Counted from the first letter of the stretch, positions 48,884 through 62,816 are shown. The stretch: 64,000 bases of DNA from Sporosarcina sp. Marseille-Q4063 (GCF_018309085.1 NZ_CP070502.1:2909001-2973000); one strand, 5' to 3'. Made by a program: numbers and translations. The notes: generated from the letters alone by a model not told the origin.

Positions 48884-49402
48884 TTACTTTCGTTTTAATC
48901 TTTTTGGTGATCTTTCTTCCTGAACTAAGGCTTCCAGCTTTTTTAGATAGGCATTCTCCATACGAAGATATTCGAGTTCTTTTTCCATGGCTTCTCTTGA
49001 TTGGTCGACAAGATCTTTGGAAGTGCTTTTCTTTTGATTGCGAGATTTCATTGTAGAAGGCCCCTTTTCTTTTGTTTCAAGGGCACCTTCACCAGCTGTC
49101 TCCCACCTTTTCTTCCACCTACGAACCATACTAGGATCCGGGATATGGAAAATAGCCGATGCCTCTCGAATAGAGTAATCCGTTTCATTGATAAATTGAA
49201 TTACCCTTAGTTTAAAGGCTCCTGGATAGTTTGTATAGGGAAAATCGAATGCATTATCACCATGATGTCGAAACAGTAGCACCCAGTAACGAATTACAGA
49301 GTTGTCGACTCCGACCTTTTCTGCCAGGTCTCGGTAACTAATATTTTCATGTTCATAACGTTTGGCTACTAGAAGTTTAAATTCTTTTGTATACTTGGAC
49401 AT
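48884..49402 (-). CDS. IS3-family transposase OrfA (DNA-binding)
   Basis: A 172-residue protein with two helix-turn-helix regions: YRDLAEKVGVDNSVIRYW (about 21-38) and SIREASAIFHIPDPSMVRRW (about 75-94). A leucine-zipper-like C-terminal helix rich in Glu and Leu follows. It binds the terminal inverted repeats and provides the N-terminus of OrfAB after frameshifting. The longer-than-average length with a duplicated HTH is usual in IS150-like members. Confidence 0.9.
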   Translation of the reverse strand: MSKYTKEFKLLVAKRYEHENISYRDLAEKVGVDNSVIRYWVLLFRHHGDNAFDFPYTNYPGAFKLRVIQFINETDYSIREASAIFHIPDPSMVRRWKKRWETAGEGALETKEKGPSTMKSRNQKKSTSKDLVDQSREAMEKELEYLRMENAYLKKLEALVQEERSPKRLKRK

Positions 49403-49617
49403 TCTTTTTGGGCCTCCTAATATTAGATGGCGTGTCCAATATTAGGGGGGCAGCGCACTACGCTCCTGTGGGGTCTCGGCTGTCTCGCTGATTCCGCGGG
49501 AGTCGCCGCCCTCCACTACAATCAACTAATTTCATTATAAAAAGAGAGTTAGTTAGTATTATTTTATCTGTTGTGTATCTTGAGTATCGGCTTTCATACG
49601 GGCAAAAGGTCCCGACT

Positions 49618-49773
49618 TGCAAGCAAATCTTTTTGAGTGCAAGCAAATACCCTTTTAGTGCAAGCAAATCACTTCCAAGTGCAAGGAAAACCCGTTGAAG
49701 TGCAAGCAAATCACTTCCAAGTGCAAGGAAAACCCGTTGAAGTGCAAGCAAACCTGATGTGAGTGCAAGCAAA
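49618..49773 (+). repeat. 21-bp-period array, TGCAAGCAAA core, copy B3
   Basis: Eight TGCAAG cores start at 49618, 49638, 49659, 49680, 49701, 49722, 49743 and 49764 (20, then 21 bp apart). Two cores read TGCAAGGAAA. One 42-bp double unit is duplicated, indicating recent expansion. Flanks on both sides match those of B2. Confidence 0.92.
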
Positions 49774-50154
49774 TTAGAAACAACTACTTTTTAAACAAAA
49801 AAACCGCCTATTCCAGACGGCATTCACTTTGTACCGACAAAAGTCATTTAGATCGCTACAATATACACGCCCCAACAATAGAAACATCAACAATCTACCA
49901 ACAACTATCGAGCGAAGGCGCCTCCCGAGTGGTAGCCGGAGCGATAAGACAGGTAGTGGTCTTCTACCTGGCTTATTGCGGGAGGCATCCACCAGCGCCG
50001 CAGCGAAAATTAATGAGCAATCCCAATTACATACTTTTTAAGCAATTAACAACACAATTTCACAACAATTTCAAAAAACAGTATTACATCAATAACATTT
50101 CCTGTCGAAAAATGATAGAATAAATAATGAATATATGAAGAAAAGAGGGGCGCC
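49774..50154. other. Gene-free region with hairpin before rpiB
   Basis: It contains a diverged copy of 41560-41745. Inserted in it at about 49920-49986 is a large hairpin: GCCTCCCG...CGGGAGGC outer stem, with a GGTAG/CTACC-type inner stem. That hairpin is absent from the other copy. A/T-rich sequence follows up to the rpiB ribosome binding site. Confidence 0.7.
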
Positions 50155-50592
50155 ATGAAAATCGCAATATCTTCTGACCACGGAGGCAATCGCCTGCGCA
50201 AAGAAATTATCGATTTATTGACCGAACGCGGTGTGGAATTTGAAGACTTTGGACCAAAAAACGATGACTCAGTCGACTATCCGGACTACGCAACGCCCGT
50301 TTGTGAAGGCGTCGTGGAAGGACGATTCAATCGCGGCATCCTGATTTGTGGAACAGGCATTGGCATGTCAATCGCCGCCAACAAAACAAAAGGCATTCGC
50401 TGCGCACTCGTCCACGACGTTTTTAGCGCAAAAGCAACACGCGGACATAACGACACGAACGTTCTAGCTATGGGCGAACGCGTCGTGGGAGCGGGACATG
50501 CCAGAGAAATTGTTTCAGCATGGCTCGATACATCCTTCGAAGGCGGCCGCCACGCGGTACGAGTCGAAAAACTAATGATGCTAGAAGACTAA
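50155..50592 (+). CDS. rpiB: Ribose-5-phosphate isomerase B
   Basis: A 145-residue RpiB/LacAB-family isomerase interconverting ribose 5-phosphate and ribulose 5-phosphate (B. subtilis YwlF). ISSDHGGNRLRKEI (about 4-17), DYPDYA (about 42-47), the catalytic cysteine and anion hole GILICGTGIGMSIAANK (about 61-77) and RGHNDTNVLAMG (about 98-109) are conserved. The ATG follows AAAGAGGGG. It starts the rpiB-ywlG-glyA group. Confidence 0.95.
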   Translation: MKIAISSDHGGNRLRKEIIDLLTERGVEFEDFGPKNDDSVDYPDYATPVCEGVVEGRFNRGILICGTGIGMSIAANKTKGIRCALVHDVFSAKATRGHNDTNVLAMGERVVGAGHAREIVSAWLDTSFEGGRHAVRVEKLMMLED

Positions 50593-50611
50593 AACGAGGG
50601 AGGGGAAGTAA

Positions 50612-51193
50612 GTGGACGCGCTTAATTTATGGAAACTGCAGTTGGAAGAACTGTTATCCGAAATCTCCGAGCAAATATATCTCGAACCAGGCGGATTTTT
50701 TGTTGTCGGTTGCTCCACTTCCGAAGTAGCCGGAAAACGCATTGGAACAGCAGGTGCCATGGAAATCGCCGAAGTTTTATATGAACCCATAAAAAACTTC
50801 GCCGATAAATACCATCTGCATCTCGCGTTTCAAGGGTGCGAACATATTAACCGCGCACTGACTATCGAACGCGAATCGGCAAAGATATTTAATCTGGAAC
50901 CTGTAACCGTCATTCCAGCGCCGCATGCGGGTGGTTCAATGTCAGCATACGCCTACGAGCAATTGTCCGATCCCGTCGTCGTTGAAGAAATCGAAGCACA
51001 AGCTGGTATTGATATCGGACAAACATTAATCGGCATGCATTTAAAACGCGTCGCCATTCCGATTAGAACATCTATCGAAAAAGTCGGCAACGCTGTCATC
51101 ACAATTGCGACTACCCGTCCAAAACTAATCGGCGGAGAACGGGCGATTTATTCGAAAACAGAGCCTGAAGAAGACGAAAATATTACAACCTAA
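50612..51193 (+). CDS. ywlG: YwlG family protein (TIGR01440/DUF436)
   Basis: A 193-residue protein of the YwlG family found between rpiB and glyA in Bacillales; biochemical function is unassigned. Conserved stretches include FVVGCSTSEVAGKRIG (about residues 31-46), FQGCEHINRALTIER (about 74) and IPAPHAGGSMSAYAY (about 109-123). It is soluble with no membrane segment. GTG start after GAGGGG, 19 bp downstream of rpiB. Confidence 0.9.
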   Translation: MDALNLWKLQLEELLSEISEQIYLEPGGFFVVGCSTSEVAGKRIGTAGAMEIAEVLYEPIKNFADKYHLHLAFQGCEHINRALTIERESAKIFNLEPVTVIPAPHAGGSMSAYAYEQLSDPVVVEEIEAQAGIDIGQTLIGMHLKRVAIPIRTSIEKVGNAVITIATTRPKLIGGERAIYSKTEPEEDENITT

Positions 51194-51208
51194 AAAGGGG
51201 ACTAACTA

Positions 51209-52477
51209 ATGGGACACGTAAAAACGCAAACACTTACAGCTGAACTAAATCACGTAAAAGAAGACGAAGTAATTTACAACGCAATCATGGCAGAAAGACA
51301 GCGCCAACAAGCGAATATCGAACTAATCGCATCAGAAAACTTCGTCACTGAAGCAGTTATGGAAGCGCAAGGATCAGTTCTGACGAATAAATACGCAGAA
51401 GGTTATCCTGGCCGTCGTTATTATGGTGGTTGTGAACATGTTGATATCGTTGAAGATGTTGCACGAGATCGCCTGAAAGAAATTTTCGGCGCTGAATATG
51501 CAAACGTTCAACCGCACTCCGGTGCACAAGCGAATATGGCTGTTTATTTTGCGGCATTAGAACCAGGCGACACAATTCTCGGCATGAATCTTTCGCACGG
51601 CGGTCACTTAACGCATGGTAGCCCGGTGAACTTCTCCGGAAAACTTTACAATTTCGTTGAATACGGCGTCAGCAAAGAAGACGAATATATCGATTATGAA
51701 GATGTCCGTCAAAAAGCGCTTGAACATAAACCGAAAATGATCGTAGCGGGCGCGAGCGCATATCCAAGAACAATCGACTTCGCGAAATTCCGTGAAATCG
51801 CTGATGAAGTCGGCGCATACTTATTCGTCGACATGGCGCATATCGCTGGTCTTGTTGCAGCAGGCGAACATCCAAACCCGGTTCCACATGCGCATTTTGT
51901 AACATCAACAACGCATAAAACATTACGCGGACCACGCGGCGGTTTCATCCTGAGTACTGAAGAGTTTGGCAGAAAATTGAACTCATCCGTGTTCCCAGGC
52001 GTTCAAGGCGGCCCGTTGATGCACGTAATTGCTGCAAAAGCAGTCGCATTCGGCGAAGTGCAAAAACCTGAATTTAAAGCTTATGCGCAGCAAGTGAAGA
52101 AAAACGCCGTTGCACTTGGTGAAGCTTTAATGGCAGAAGGAATCGATATTGTTTCAGGTGGGACAGATAACCACTTGCTTCTATTGAATCTTCGTTCACT
52201 TGGAATTACTGGAAAACTTGCAGAAGCTGTACTTGATGAAGTCGGAATTACAGTGAACAAAAACACGATTCCATTCGACACTGAAGGTCCATTCGTGACA
52301 TCAGGTATCCGTATCGGTACACCTGCGGTAACGACGCGTGGATTTGAAGAAGAAGAAATGAAAGAAATCGCATCAATCATGGCAAGCCTTCTAAAAAATC
52401 ACGAAGACGAAAACGTGAAAAAAGAAGCACAAGCACGCGTTACAGCATTGACGGACAAATTCCCTCTATATGCATAA
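51209..52477 (+). CDS. glyA: Serine hydroxymethyltransferase
   Basis: A 422-residue PLP enzyme converting serine and tetrahydrofolate to glycine and methylene-THF. Typical regions are [12 protein letters not shown] (about 31-42), [16 protein letters not shown] (about 61-76), [15 protein letters not shown] (about 130) and the PLP lysine in [14 protein letters not shown] (about residue 236). The N-terminus is extended by about 10 residues relative to B. subtilis. AAAGGGG precedes the ATG, 15 bp after ywlG. A terminator follows. Confidence 0.97.
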   Translation: MGHVKTQTLTAELNHVKEDEVIYNAIMAERQRQQANIELIASENFVTEAVMEAQGSVLTNKYAEGYPGRRYYGGCEHVDIVEDVARDRLKEIFGAEYANVQPHSGAQANMAVYFAALEPGDTILGMNLSHGGHLTHGSPVNFSGKLYNFVEYGVSKEDEYIDYEDVRQKALEHKPKMIVAGASAYPRTIDFAKFREIADEVGAYLFVDMAHIAGLVAAGEHPNPVPHAHFVTSTTHKTLRGPRGGFILSTEEFGRKLNSSVFPGVQGGPLMHVIAAKAVAFGEVQKPEFKAYAQQVKKNAVALGEALMAEGIDIVSGGTDNHLLLLNLRSLGITGKLAEAVLDEVGITVNKNTIPFDTEGPFVTSGIRIGTPAVTTRGFEEEEMKEIASIMASLLKNHEDENVKKEAQARVTALTDKFPLYA

Positions 52478-52483
52478 ATAACA

Positions 52484-52516
52484 ATAGGCCACTTTCCTTG
52501 AAGGTGGCCTATTTTC
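52484..52516 (+). terminator. Terminator of rpiB-ywlG-glyA
   Basis: The ATAGGCCAC / GTGGCCTAT stem is followed by a short T run. Confidence 0.88.
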
Positions 52517-52683
52517 TGTCCTCTGAAAGATTTGTTTAATTGCGAATAAAACCCTTGGATCTACGCGGGTAAATAAACTGGTTTGATTCACACAAAGAAA
52601 TAAATCAAAGTTTCGATACTTATGTGTTAGGATATAACCAATTCTGTTATACTAAATTGGATATTTCAAAAGGAGCGATTCAA

Positions 52684-53313
52684 ATGCCAAAAGTACATGT
52701 TTTAGACCACCCATTAATTCAACACAAATTAACGTACATACGAGATATAAATACGGGAACAAAAGAGTTCCGTGAGCTAGTTGATGAAGTTGCGACGCTC
52801 ATGGCTTATGAAATCACACGTGATCTTCCATTGATGGAAACAGAAATTGAAACACCTGTCCGAAAAGGCATGTCTAACGTATTAGCCGGGAAAAAACTTG
52901 GAATCGTCCCTATTTTACGTGCAGGTCTTGGCATGGTCGAAGGAATTTTGAACTTAATTCCAGCGGCGAAAGTGGGACATATCGGACTTTACCGTGATCC
53001 AGAAACACTTCTTCCAGTGGAATATTACGTAAAACTTCCTTCCGACATTTCAGAACGCGACCTGATTTTAGTCGACCCGATGTTGGCAACAGGCGGATCT
53101 GCAATCGAAGCAGTCAACTCCTTGAAAAAACGCGGCGCAAAAAAAATTCGTTTCATGTGTTTGATCGCAGCTCCTGAAGGCGTAAAAGCAATGACTGACG
53201 CGCATCCTGACGTTGACATTTATATCGCGGCACTTGATGAAAAATTGGATGAAAAAGGCTATATCGTCCCAGGTCTCGGCGATGCAGGCGACAGACTATT
53301 TGGAACGAAGTGA
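52684..53313 (+). CDS. upp: Uracil phosphoribosyltransferase
   Basis: A 209-residue pyrimidine salvage enzyme making UMP from uracil and [31 protein letters not shown] (about 59-85) and the PRPP loop [12 protein letters not shown] (about 128-139) are intact, as is [11 protein letters not shown] at the C-terminus. ATG 52684 follows AAAGGAGCG. The next gene, mnaA, begins 19 bp later, so the two may be co-transcribed. Confidence 0.97.
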   Translation: MPKVHVLDHPLIQHKLTYIRDINTGTKEFRELVDEVATLMAYEITRDLPLMETEIETPVRKGMSNVLAGKKLGIVPILRAGLGMVEGILNLIPAAKVGHIGLYRDPETLLPVEYYVKLPSDISERDLILVDPMLATGGSAIEAVNSLKKRGAKKIRFMCLIAAPEGVKAMTDAHPDVDIYIAALDEKLDEKGYIVPGLGDAGDRLFGTK

Positions 53314-53332
53314 TGTGATTGGGGGAAGCAAT

Positions 53333-54454
53333 GTGAAAAAGAAATGGAAAGTCATGACCATTTTTGGCACACGGCCAGAAGCGATCAAAATGGCGCCACT
53401 CGTATTGGAACTTGAAAAACATCAAGAAGACATCGAATCCATTGTCACAGTTACAGCTCAACATCGCGAAATGCTCGACCAAGTACTCGAAACATTCAAG
53501 ATAACACCGGACTACGATTTAAATATCATGAAAAACCGCCAGACGCTGATAGACGTTGCGACAAGAGGACTCGAAGGACTCGATGCAATCATGAAAGAAG
53601 CCGAACCGGACATCGTCTTAGTTCACGGCGATACATCGACAACCTTTATCGGAAGTCTCGCTGCTTTTTACAATCAAATCGCAGTCGGTCATGTCGAAGC
53701 CGGACTTCGCACATGGAATAAGCACTCGCCGTACCCAGAAGAAATGAACCGTCAATTGACTGGCGTATTGGCTGATTTGCATTTCTCGCCTACAGAAAAA
53801 TCGGCTGAAAATCTGATAGCTGAAGGCAAACCGAAAAATCGAATTTACATCACCGGAAACACAGCCATCGACGCACTCCAAACGACAGTCCGCGAAAACT
53901 ACGCGCATCCGATCCTAGAAAGTCTCGGCGACGACAAGTTAATTTTATTAACAGCCCATCGACGAGAAAATCTCGGAGAACCAATGCGCAATATGTTCCG
54001 TGCAATCAATCGTTTGCTCGACAAACACGACGACATCCAAGTGATATACCCAGTTCACTTAAATCCGGCCGTTCGTGAAGTCGCAGATGAAATACTAGGG
54101 GATAACCCGCGTATTCAATTAATCGAACCGCTCGAAGTCATCGATTTCCATAACTTCGCAGCAGCATCGCATATTATTCTGACCGACTCAGGTGGAATCC
54201 AAGAAGAAGCACCATCACTCGGTAAACCAGTCATCGTGCTTCGCGACACAACAGAACGCCCAGAAGGCATCGAAGCGGGCACATTGAAACTCGCAGGAAC
54301 AGACGAAGAAACCATCTTCTCACTAACAGATGAACTTCTAACAAACCCTGAAGAATACAACAAAATGGCCAGGGCCTCAAACCCATACGGCGACGGACAC
54401 GCCTCCGAACGAATCGTCGACGCGTTGAAAAAATACTTAACTTCATTAGAATGA
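53333..54454 (+). CDS. mnaA: UDP-N-acetylglucosamine 2-epimerase
   Basis: A 373-residue non-hydrolysing epimerase giving UDP-ManNAc for wall teichoic acid linkage units or other surface polymers. TIFGTRPEAIKMAPLV (about 9-24), VHGDTSTT (about 94), GHVEAGLRT (about 114-122), LTAHRRENLG (about 206) and LTDSGGIQEEAPSLGKPV (about 284-301) are conserved. The frame runs upstream inside upp, but GTG 53333 follows GGGGGAAG and fits the family start. It is placed between upp and atp as in B. subtilis. Confidence 0.94.
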   Translation: MKKKWKVMTIFGTRPEAIKMAPLVLELEKHQEDIESIVTVTAQHREMLDQVLETFKITPDYDLNIMKNRQTLIDVATRGLEGLDAIMKEAEPDIVLVHGDTSTTFIGSLAAFYNQIAVGHVEAGLRTWNKHSPYPEEMNRQLTGVLADLHFSPTEKSAENLIAEGKPKNRIYITGNTAIDALQTTVRENYAHPILESLGDDKLILLTAHRRENLGEPMRNMFRAINRLLDKHDDIQVIYPVHLNPAVREVADEILGDNPRIQLIEPLEVIDFHNFAAASHIILTDSGGIQEEAPSLGKPVIVLRDTTERPEGIEAGTLKLAGTDEETIFSLTDELLTNPEEYNKMARASNPYGDGHASERIVDALKKYLTSLE

Positions 54455-54457
54455 AAT

Positions 54458-54499
54458 AAAAGAAGGCAACTATCCTGTATAGGAACTGCCTTCTTTTTC
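54458..54499 (+). terminator. Terminator of mnaA
   Basis: The AGAAGGCA / TGCCTTCT stem is followed by TTTTTCT. Confidence 0.9.
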
Positions 54500-54512
54500 T
54501 ATTTAAATTAAT

Positions 54513-54628
54513 ATATCCGCGTAGTTAGTGCACATATCCGACACATAGCTTCGGATATCCCTCATATTTAACCTTATATCCGACAATACCCGCCCGATAT
54601 CCGCACATTCCACACACATATCCGCAAA
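54513..54628 (+). repeat. 21-bp-period array, ATATCCG core, copy C1
   Basis: Six ATATCCG (once ATATCCC) cores start at 54513, 54534, 54555, 54576, 54597 and 54618, exactly 21 bp apart. A degenerate seventh (CTATCCG) lies near 54635. The core is unlike the A and B families, but the period and the position 3' of a gene terminator are the same. Confidence 0.92.
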
Positions 54629-54725
54629 ACAGGACTATCCGACCACCCAAATTCAGCACCACACCCCGATTTGATAACGTCAATGCGTGTTATCACAAAA
54701 TACCACTCCCAATAAAATGAAATTA

Positions 54726-54857
54726 GTTGATTGGAGTGGAGGGCGAAGACTCCCGCGGAAAAAGCGAGACAGCCGAGACCCTGGACAGAGCGTAGCGAAG
54801 GAAGCGGCTCGGCGCTCGCCCGCATGAAAGCGCAGCCCGCAACGGAAATCAACGGTC
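54726..54857. repeat. GC-rich intergenic repeat element, copy R6
   Basis: GTTGATTGGAGTGGAGGGCG ... CGGAAATCAACGGTC, with GAGACCCTGGACAGAGCG inside. It lies between array C1 and the atp promoter. Same family as R1. Confidence 0.87.
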
Positions 54858-55081
54858 TCGATCCGACGACTTTTCAATTTAACACACGACCCAATCTACA
54901 ATTCCTCCAACTCTATCATTAATCCAACTAGAAAAAACAATTAATCTCCCAGTATAAAGTCGAAACCTCACCCAAAATGTATGAAAATGTAAGTTTACGG
55001 TTACGCTATACATATTAGTTTTACAAATTTGTCGTTTGTTTGACAAAGCGTTTTACAAACCGAAAAAAACGCGGGAATCAA

Positions 55082-55110
55082 TTGACATCAATTTTTAGCT
55101 ACTGTATGAT
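55082..55110 (+). promoter_or_regulatory. Promoter of the atp operon
   Basis: TTGACA (55082-55087) and TATGAT (55105-55110) are exactly 17 bp apart. They imply a 5' leader of about 265 nt before atpI. Confidence 0.75.
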
Positions 55111-55266
55111 TACTAAGGGTAAGAATGATAGTTGTTTCATACATATGAAACTGTATTTACAGGATTTATCGAAAACAAATTCTATCATCTTTTCACCGAA
55201 TTTTGATTCTGCAAACCCATTCATTAGTAAATGTGGGGACATGGCAGTTCACTCGCAACTTTAATA

Positions 55267-55323
55267 GGTTCCAACTTTTTCGGAGTCTACGCCGGTTAAA
55301 GGCAGGACCGCGAAACGGGAACC
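55267..55323 (+). ncRNA. Candidate structured leader of the atp operon
   Basis: Nested pairs GGTTCC/GGAACC (55267-55272 and 55318-55323) and CGGT/ACCG lie within the atp 5' UTR. The case is weak without covariation; no known family is recognised. Confidence 0.3.
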
Positions 55324-55384
55324 ACCCCGCAATTCTAAGAGCTAATTCCAAAAACAATCAAACAAAACAGGAGATTAAACAGTT

Positions 55385-55756
55385 ATGCAAACATTGCAGG
55401 AAATCCATAAAAGGCAGAGAAGAGCTCTCTATTTCTTACTGGCTTTTTTCGTACTTGGATGGGCATTCACTGAATGGAAAACTGTTTTCGCCGGACTTAT
55501 ACTAGGTTCTTTGTTTGGTCTGTACAATTTTTGGATACTCGTCCGTAGGTATGAGAAATTTGAACAAGCCATTACGGAAGGGAAAAAGCGCATATCACTT
55601 GGGACTGCGATGCGTTTCGCATCTGGTATTGCGGTAGCGGCAATTGCAACTGCGATGCCCGAACAGTTCGACCTGATCAGTGCGGTTATTGGATTCGGAA
55701 TACCGTACCTCCTTCTATTAGGAGAAAGGATCATTTACCACGTACGACATCAATAA
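55385..55756 (+). CDS. atpI: ATP synthase protein I
   Basis: A 123-residue membrane protein with four hydrophobic segments, thought to assist c-ring assembly or Mg2+ handling. It heads the atp operon. Family features are the short basic N-terminus (HKRQRRALYFL), GLILGSLFGLYNFWIL (about 37-52) and the C-terminal helix pair. The ribosome binding site is AGGAG. The next gene follows after about 50 bp. Confidence 0.9.
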   Translation: MQTLQEIHKRQRRALYFLLAFFVLGWAFTEWKTVFAGLILGSLFGLYNFWILVRRYEKFEQAITEGKKRISLGTAMRFASGIAVAAIATAMPEQFDLISAVIGFGIPYLLLLGERIIYHVRHQ

Positions 55757-55777
55757 AGCTTTTCGGTAAAAGCTTAA

Positions 55778-56527
<750 letters not shown>

Positions 56528-56559
56528 TAAACATATATAGCTTATACGGTTAGAGTTAA

Positions 56560-56838
<279 letters not shown>

Positions 56839-56854
56839 TTATAGGTACAATTAC

Positions 56855-56889
56855 AATGGCGAAGAGCGGACATCATTTCCTTCGCCATT
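56855..56889 (+). terminator. Hairpin between atpE and atpF
   Basis: The AATGGCGAAG / CTTCGCCATT perfect stem lacks a T run. It is probably an mRNA-stabilising or processing element that favours the more abundant c subunit. Confidence 0.6.
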
Positions 56890-56977
56890 GCTTTATGTCA
56901 ATAAATAATCAAATGATAAAATTGGATAGTAATCCATATTCAAAGAGACAAGTGCTCTTGAAGGGAGTGAAACAATC

Positions 56978-57538
56978 GTGTTTTTTGATACCTTCGTCCT
57001 CTTAGCTGACACTACAGCTGAAGCAGGATTTTTGCAGAAATTAAACGACCCCAACGGTTTAAACCTTGGTGATATTATTGTAACGCTAATAATGTTCCTT
57101 CTTCTCATGCTTCTATTAAAGAAATTTGCATGGGGTCCGCTTATGGGCATCATGGATCAACGTGCCGAAATGATCGCTACTGAAATCGAATCGGCTGAAA
57201 AAAGTCGTCTTGAATCACAAAGTCTTCTTGAAGAGCAACGCAACTTGTTGAAAGAGGCACGCAATGACGCTCAGGCGATTGTTGAAAATGCCCGTGAACA
57301 AGGTGAATCGCAACGTGAAGACATCGTTATCGCAGCGCGAAACGAAGTCGCACGCTTGAAAGAAGAAGCATCACAAGAAATTGCTTCTGAGAAAGAAAAA
57401 GCTGTTGCAGCAGTTCGTGAAGAATTCGTATCACTCTCAGTTCTTGCAGCGTCTAAAGTACTTGGGAAAGAACTTTCCGAAGAAGATAACCGCGCATTAA
57501 TTGAAGAGACGATTGCGAAGGCAGGCGATGCACAATGA
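56978..57538 (+). CDS. atpF: ATP synthase subunit b
   Basis: A 186-residue peripheral-stalk subunit. One N-terminal membrane helix (about 27-47) is followed by a long charged coiled coil ([23 protein letters not shown] heptads) that reaches F1. GTG start after GGAGTG. It overlaps atpH in an ATGA arrangement. Confidence 0.94.
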   Translation: MFFDTFVLLADTTAEAGFLQKLNDPNGLNLGDIIVTLIMFLLLMLLLKKFAWGPLMGIMDQRAEMIATEIESAEKSRLESQSLLEEQRNLLKEARNDAQAIVENAREQGESQREDIVIAARNEVARLKEEASQEIASEKEKAVAAVREEFVSLSVLAASKVLGKELSEEDNRALIEETIAKAGDAQ

Positions 57539-58074
57539 GTAAATCCATTGTAGCTAATCGCTATGCCGAAGCACTTTATGAACTAGCAGTAGAAAAGGGA
57601 CAAACTTCAGTCATTCAAGAAGAACTTCTTGAAATCCAGAAAGCGTTCCTCGCTAATCCAGGCCTTGGTGAATTATTTGAAAATCCAAGATTCCCATTAG
57701 CGAAAAAGAAAGAGCTACTCGAGACATTGTTCAAGGATACACATACACTTATCCATGACACATTGTTCGTATTGCTCGAAAAGAAACGTTTAAATGAAAT
57801 TAATAACTTCGTCGACGAATTCGTTGACTTTGTGAACGACGCAGCAGGAATTGCGGATGCAACAGTATATTCAACACGTCCGCTGTCCGAAAGCGAAAGC
57901 GCAGCGATTTCATCCACTTTTGCAAGAAAAGTCGGAAGAACATCACTGCGGATTAATAACATCATTGATCCAACGCTAATCGGGGGCATTCGTGTCCAAA
58001 TTGGAAACCGTATCTTTGACAACAGCCTAGTGAACAAACTAGATCGTTTGAAACGAGATATGATTGGATCGTAA
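57535..58074 (+). CDS. atpH: ATP synthase subunit delta
   Basis: A 179-residue F1 subunit tying the stalk to the alpha-subunit crown. The N-terminal helical bundle begins [15 protein letters not shown] (about 6-20). The C-terminal part ends [29 protein letters not shown] (about 143-171), the family hallmark. It overlaps atpF by 4 bases. Confidence 0.94.
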   Translation: MSKSIVANRYAEALYELAVEKGQTSVIQEELLEIQKAFLANPGLGELFENPRFPLAKKKELLETLFKDTHTLIHDTLFVLLEKKRLNEINNFVDEFVDFVNDAAGIADATVYSTRPLSESESAAISSTFARKVGRTSLRINNIIDPTLIGGIRVQIGNRIFDNSLVNKLDRLKRDMIGS

Positions 58075-58087
58075 ATTTGAAATTTGA

Positions 58088-59608
<1,521 letters not shown>

Positions 59609-59643
59609 GACGATAAACTATAAAACAAAAAGGTGGTGAATGA

Positions 59644-60501
<858 letters not shown>

Positions 60502-60504
60502 GAA

Positions 60505-60559
60505 GGAAAATCGAACTCTGATTTTCCCGCTCTGAAAATGTCGGAACTTGGACATTTTC
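60505..60559 (+). promoter_or_regulatory. Two perfect hairpins between atpG and atpD
   Basis: GGAAAATC-7-GATTTTCC (60505-60527) and GAAAATGTC-8-GACATTTTC (60534-60559) are back to back. The second is enclosed by GCTCT/AGAGC. A third weaker dyad GAACA/TGTTC lies at 60573-60595. No strong T run follows, so they suggest mRNA processing or stabilisation rather than termination. Confidence 0.6.
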
Positions 60560-60564
60560 GTTAA

Positions 60565-62073
<1,509 letters not shown>

Positions 62074-62094
62074 GAAGGGACCAGGAGGGAAAAA

Positions 62095-62499
62095 ATGAAA
62101 ACAGTAAAAATTCATATCGTTACTCCCGACGGCCCTGTTGTAGATACTGAAGCGGACATGATTATCGCGATGACGGAAACGGGCGAATTGGGAATACTTC
62201 CAGGCCACATCGCAACGGTCGCACCGCTTCAAATCGGCGGGCTTCGTATTAAAAAAGGTAATGAAACAAAAGTTGTTGCCGTTCACGGCGGATTCATTGA
62301 AATTCGTCCTGAAATCGTTACAGTTCTTGCTCAAAGCGCTGAAACAGCTGAAAACATCGATCTTGCGCGCGCTAAGAATGCTGCAAAGCGGGCTGAAATT
62401 GCGCTTCAAGCTAAAGAAGATGAAGCAAGCTTTTTGAATGCGGAACTCGAACTAAAACGTGCAATTAATAGAATTAACGCTTCAGAAAACAGGTATTAA
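62095..62499 (+). CDS. atpC: ATP synthase subunit epsilon
   Basis: A 134-residue F1 rotor subunit that couples and inhibits. The N-terminal beta-sandwich has VTPDGPVVDTEADMI (about 10-24) and GELGILPGHIATVAPL (about 33-48). The C-terminal helical hairpin is KNAAKRAEIALQAKEDEA (about 92-109). The start follows CAGGAGGG, 21 bp after atpD. Last gene of the F1Fo operon. Confidence 0.95.
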   Translation: MKTVKIHIVTPDGPVVDTEADMIIAMTETGELGILPGHIATVAPLQIGGLRIKKGNETKVVAVHGGFIEIRPEIVTVLAQSAETAENIDLARAKNAAKRAEIALQAKEDEASFLNAELELKRAINRINASENRY

Positions 62500-62579
62500 T
62501 TAGCGTCAAGATGATAAAAATTGGGCAGAGGAGGTTGTTTCTTCTGTCCTTTTCTTTGATAATGGAAGGAGTCAAGATT

Positions 62580-62816
62580 ATGGATGGCATGTTCGGTTTC
62601 CAACCATTACTTGCAATCGTTTCCCATATATTTTTTATCGGTGTTTCTTTTTATGCACTTCAATCAATCATGCCGGAAAAAATCATTCGAAAAAACAAAG
62701 TGTTTCAAGCGCAAATTTTATTTATTTTTTTAAGTATAATGATTGGATCTTCCGTATCAAATTTCTTTCTTGAGATATCCTATTGGTCAGGAAGAATTCC
62801 TACAATGTTTCGATAA
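62580..62816 (+). CDS. ywzB: DUF1146 small membrane protein YwzB
   Basis: A 78-residue protein with two hydrophobic helices (about 8-28 and 45-62), of the DUF1146/YwzB family that sits between atpC and murAA in Bacillales. Function is unknown. The frame extends to 62511, but ATG 62580 follows GGAAGGAG and matches the expected size. It is probably transcribed with the end of the atp operon. Confidence 0.85.
   Translation: MDGMFGFQPLLAIVSHIFFIGVSFYALQSIMPEKIIRKNKVFQAQILFIFLSIMIGSSVSNFFLEISYWSGRIPTMFR

Larger units (their letters stand above)
48017..49452 (-). mobile_element. IS3-family insertion sequence (about 1.44 kb)
   Basis: The terminal inverted repeats TGGACCCTTAAAATTGGACAC and TGCCCCCCTAATATTGGACAC (reading inward) enclose overlapping orfA and orfB on the minus strand, with orfB in the -1 frame. 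Length and organisation match the IS3 family (IS150-like). Both frames and the DDE residues are intact, so it is probably functional. Confidence 0.9.
47950..49526. repeat. GC-rich intergenic repeat, copy R5, split by the IS
   Basis: The left part (47950-48016) has GACCGTTGATTTCCGTTCCGG to CCTCCTCGTC. The right part (49453-49526) resumes with GCGCACTACGCTCCTG to CTACAATCAAC. Comparison with R4 shows that the IS sits near the middle of an R4-like element. No clear 3-4 bp target duplication is resolved; GCAC occurs on both sides at slightly different offsets. Confidence 0.85.

Noticed and set aside
48045..49402. IS transposase as a frameshifted pseudogene
   Set aside because: The two frames have the normal OrfA/OrfB -1 relation of IS3 elements, and all catalytic residues are intact.
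55040..55264. 74-codon frame in the atp leader
   Set aside because: It overlaps the atp promoter and has no ribosome binding site or recognisable product.
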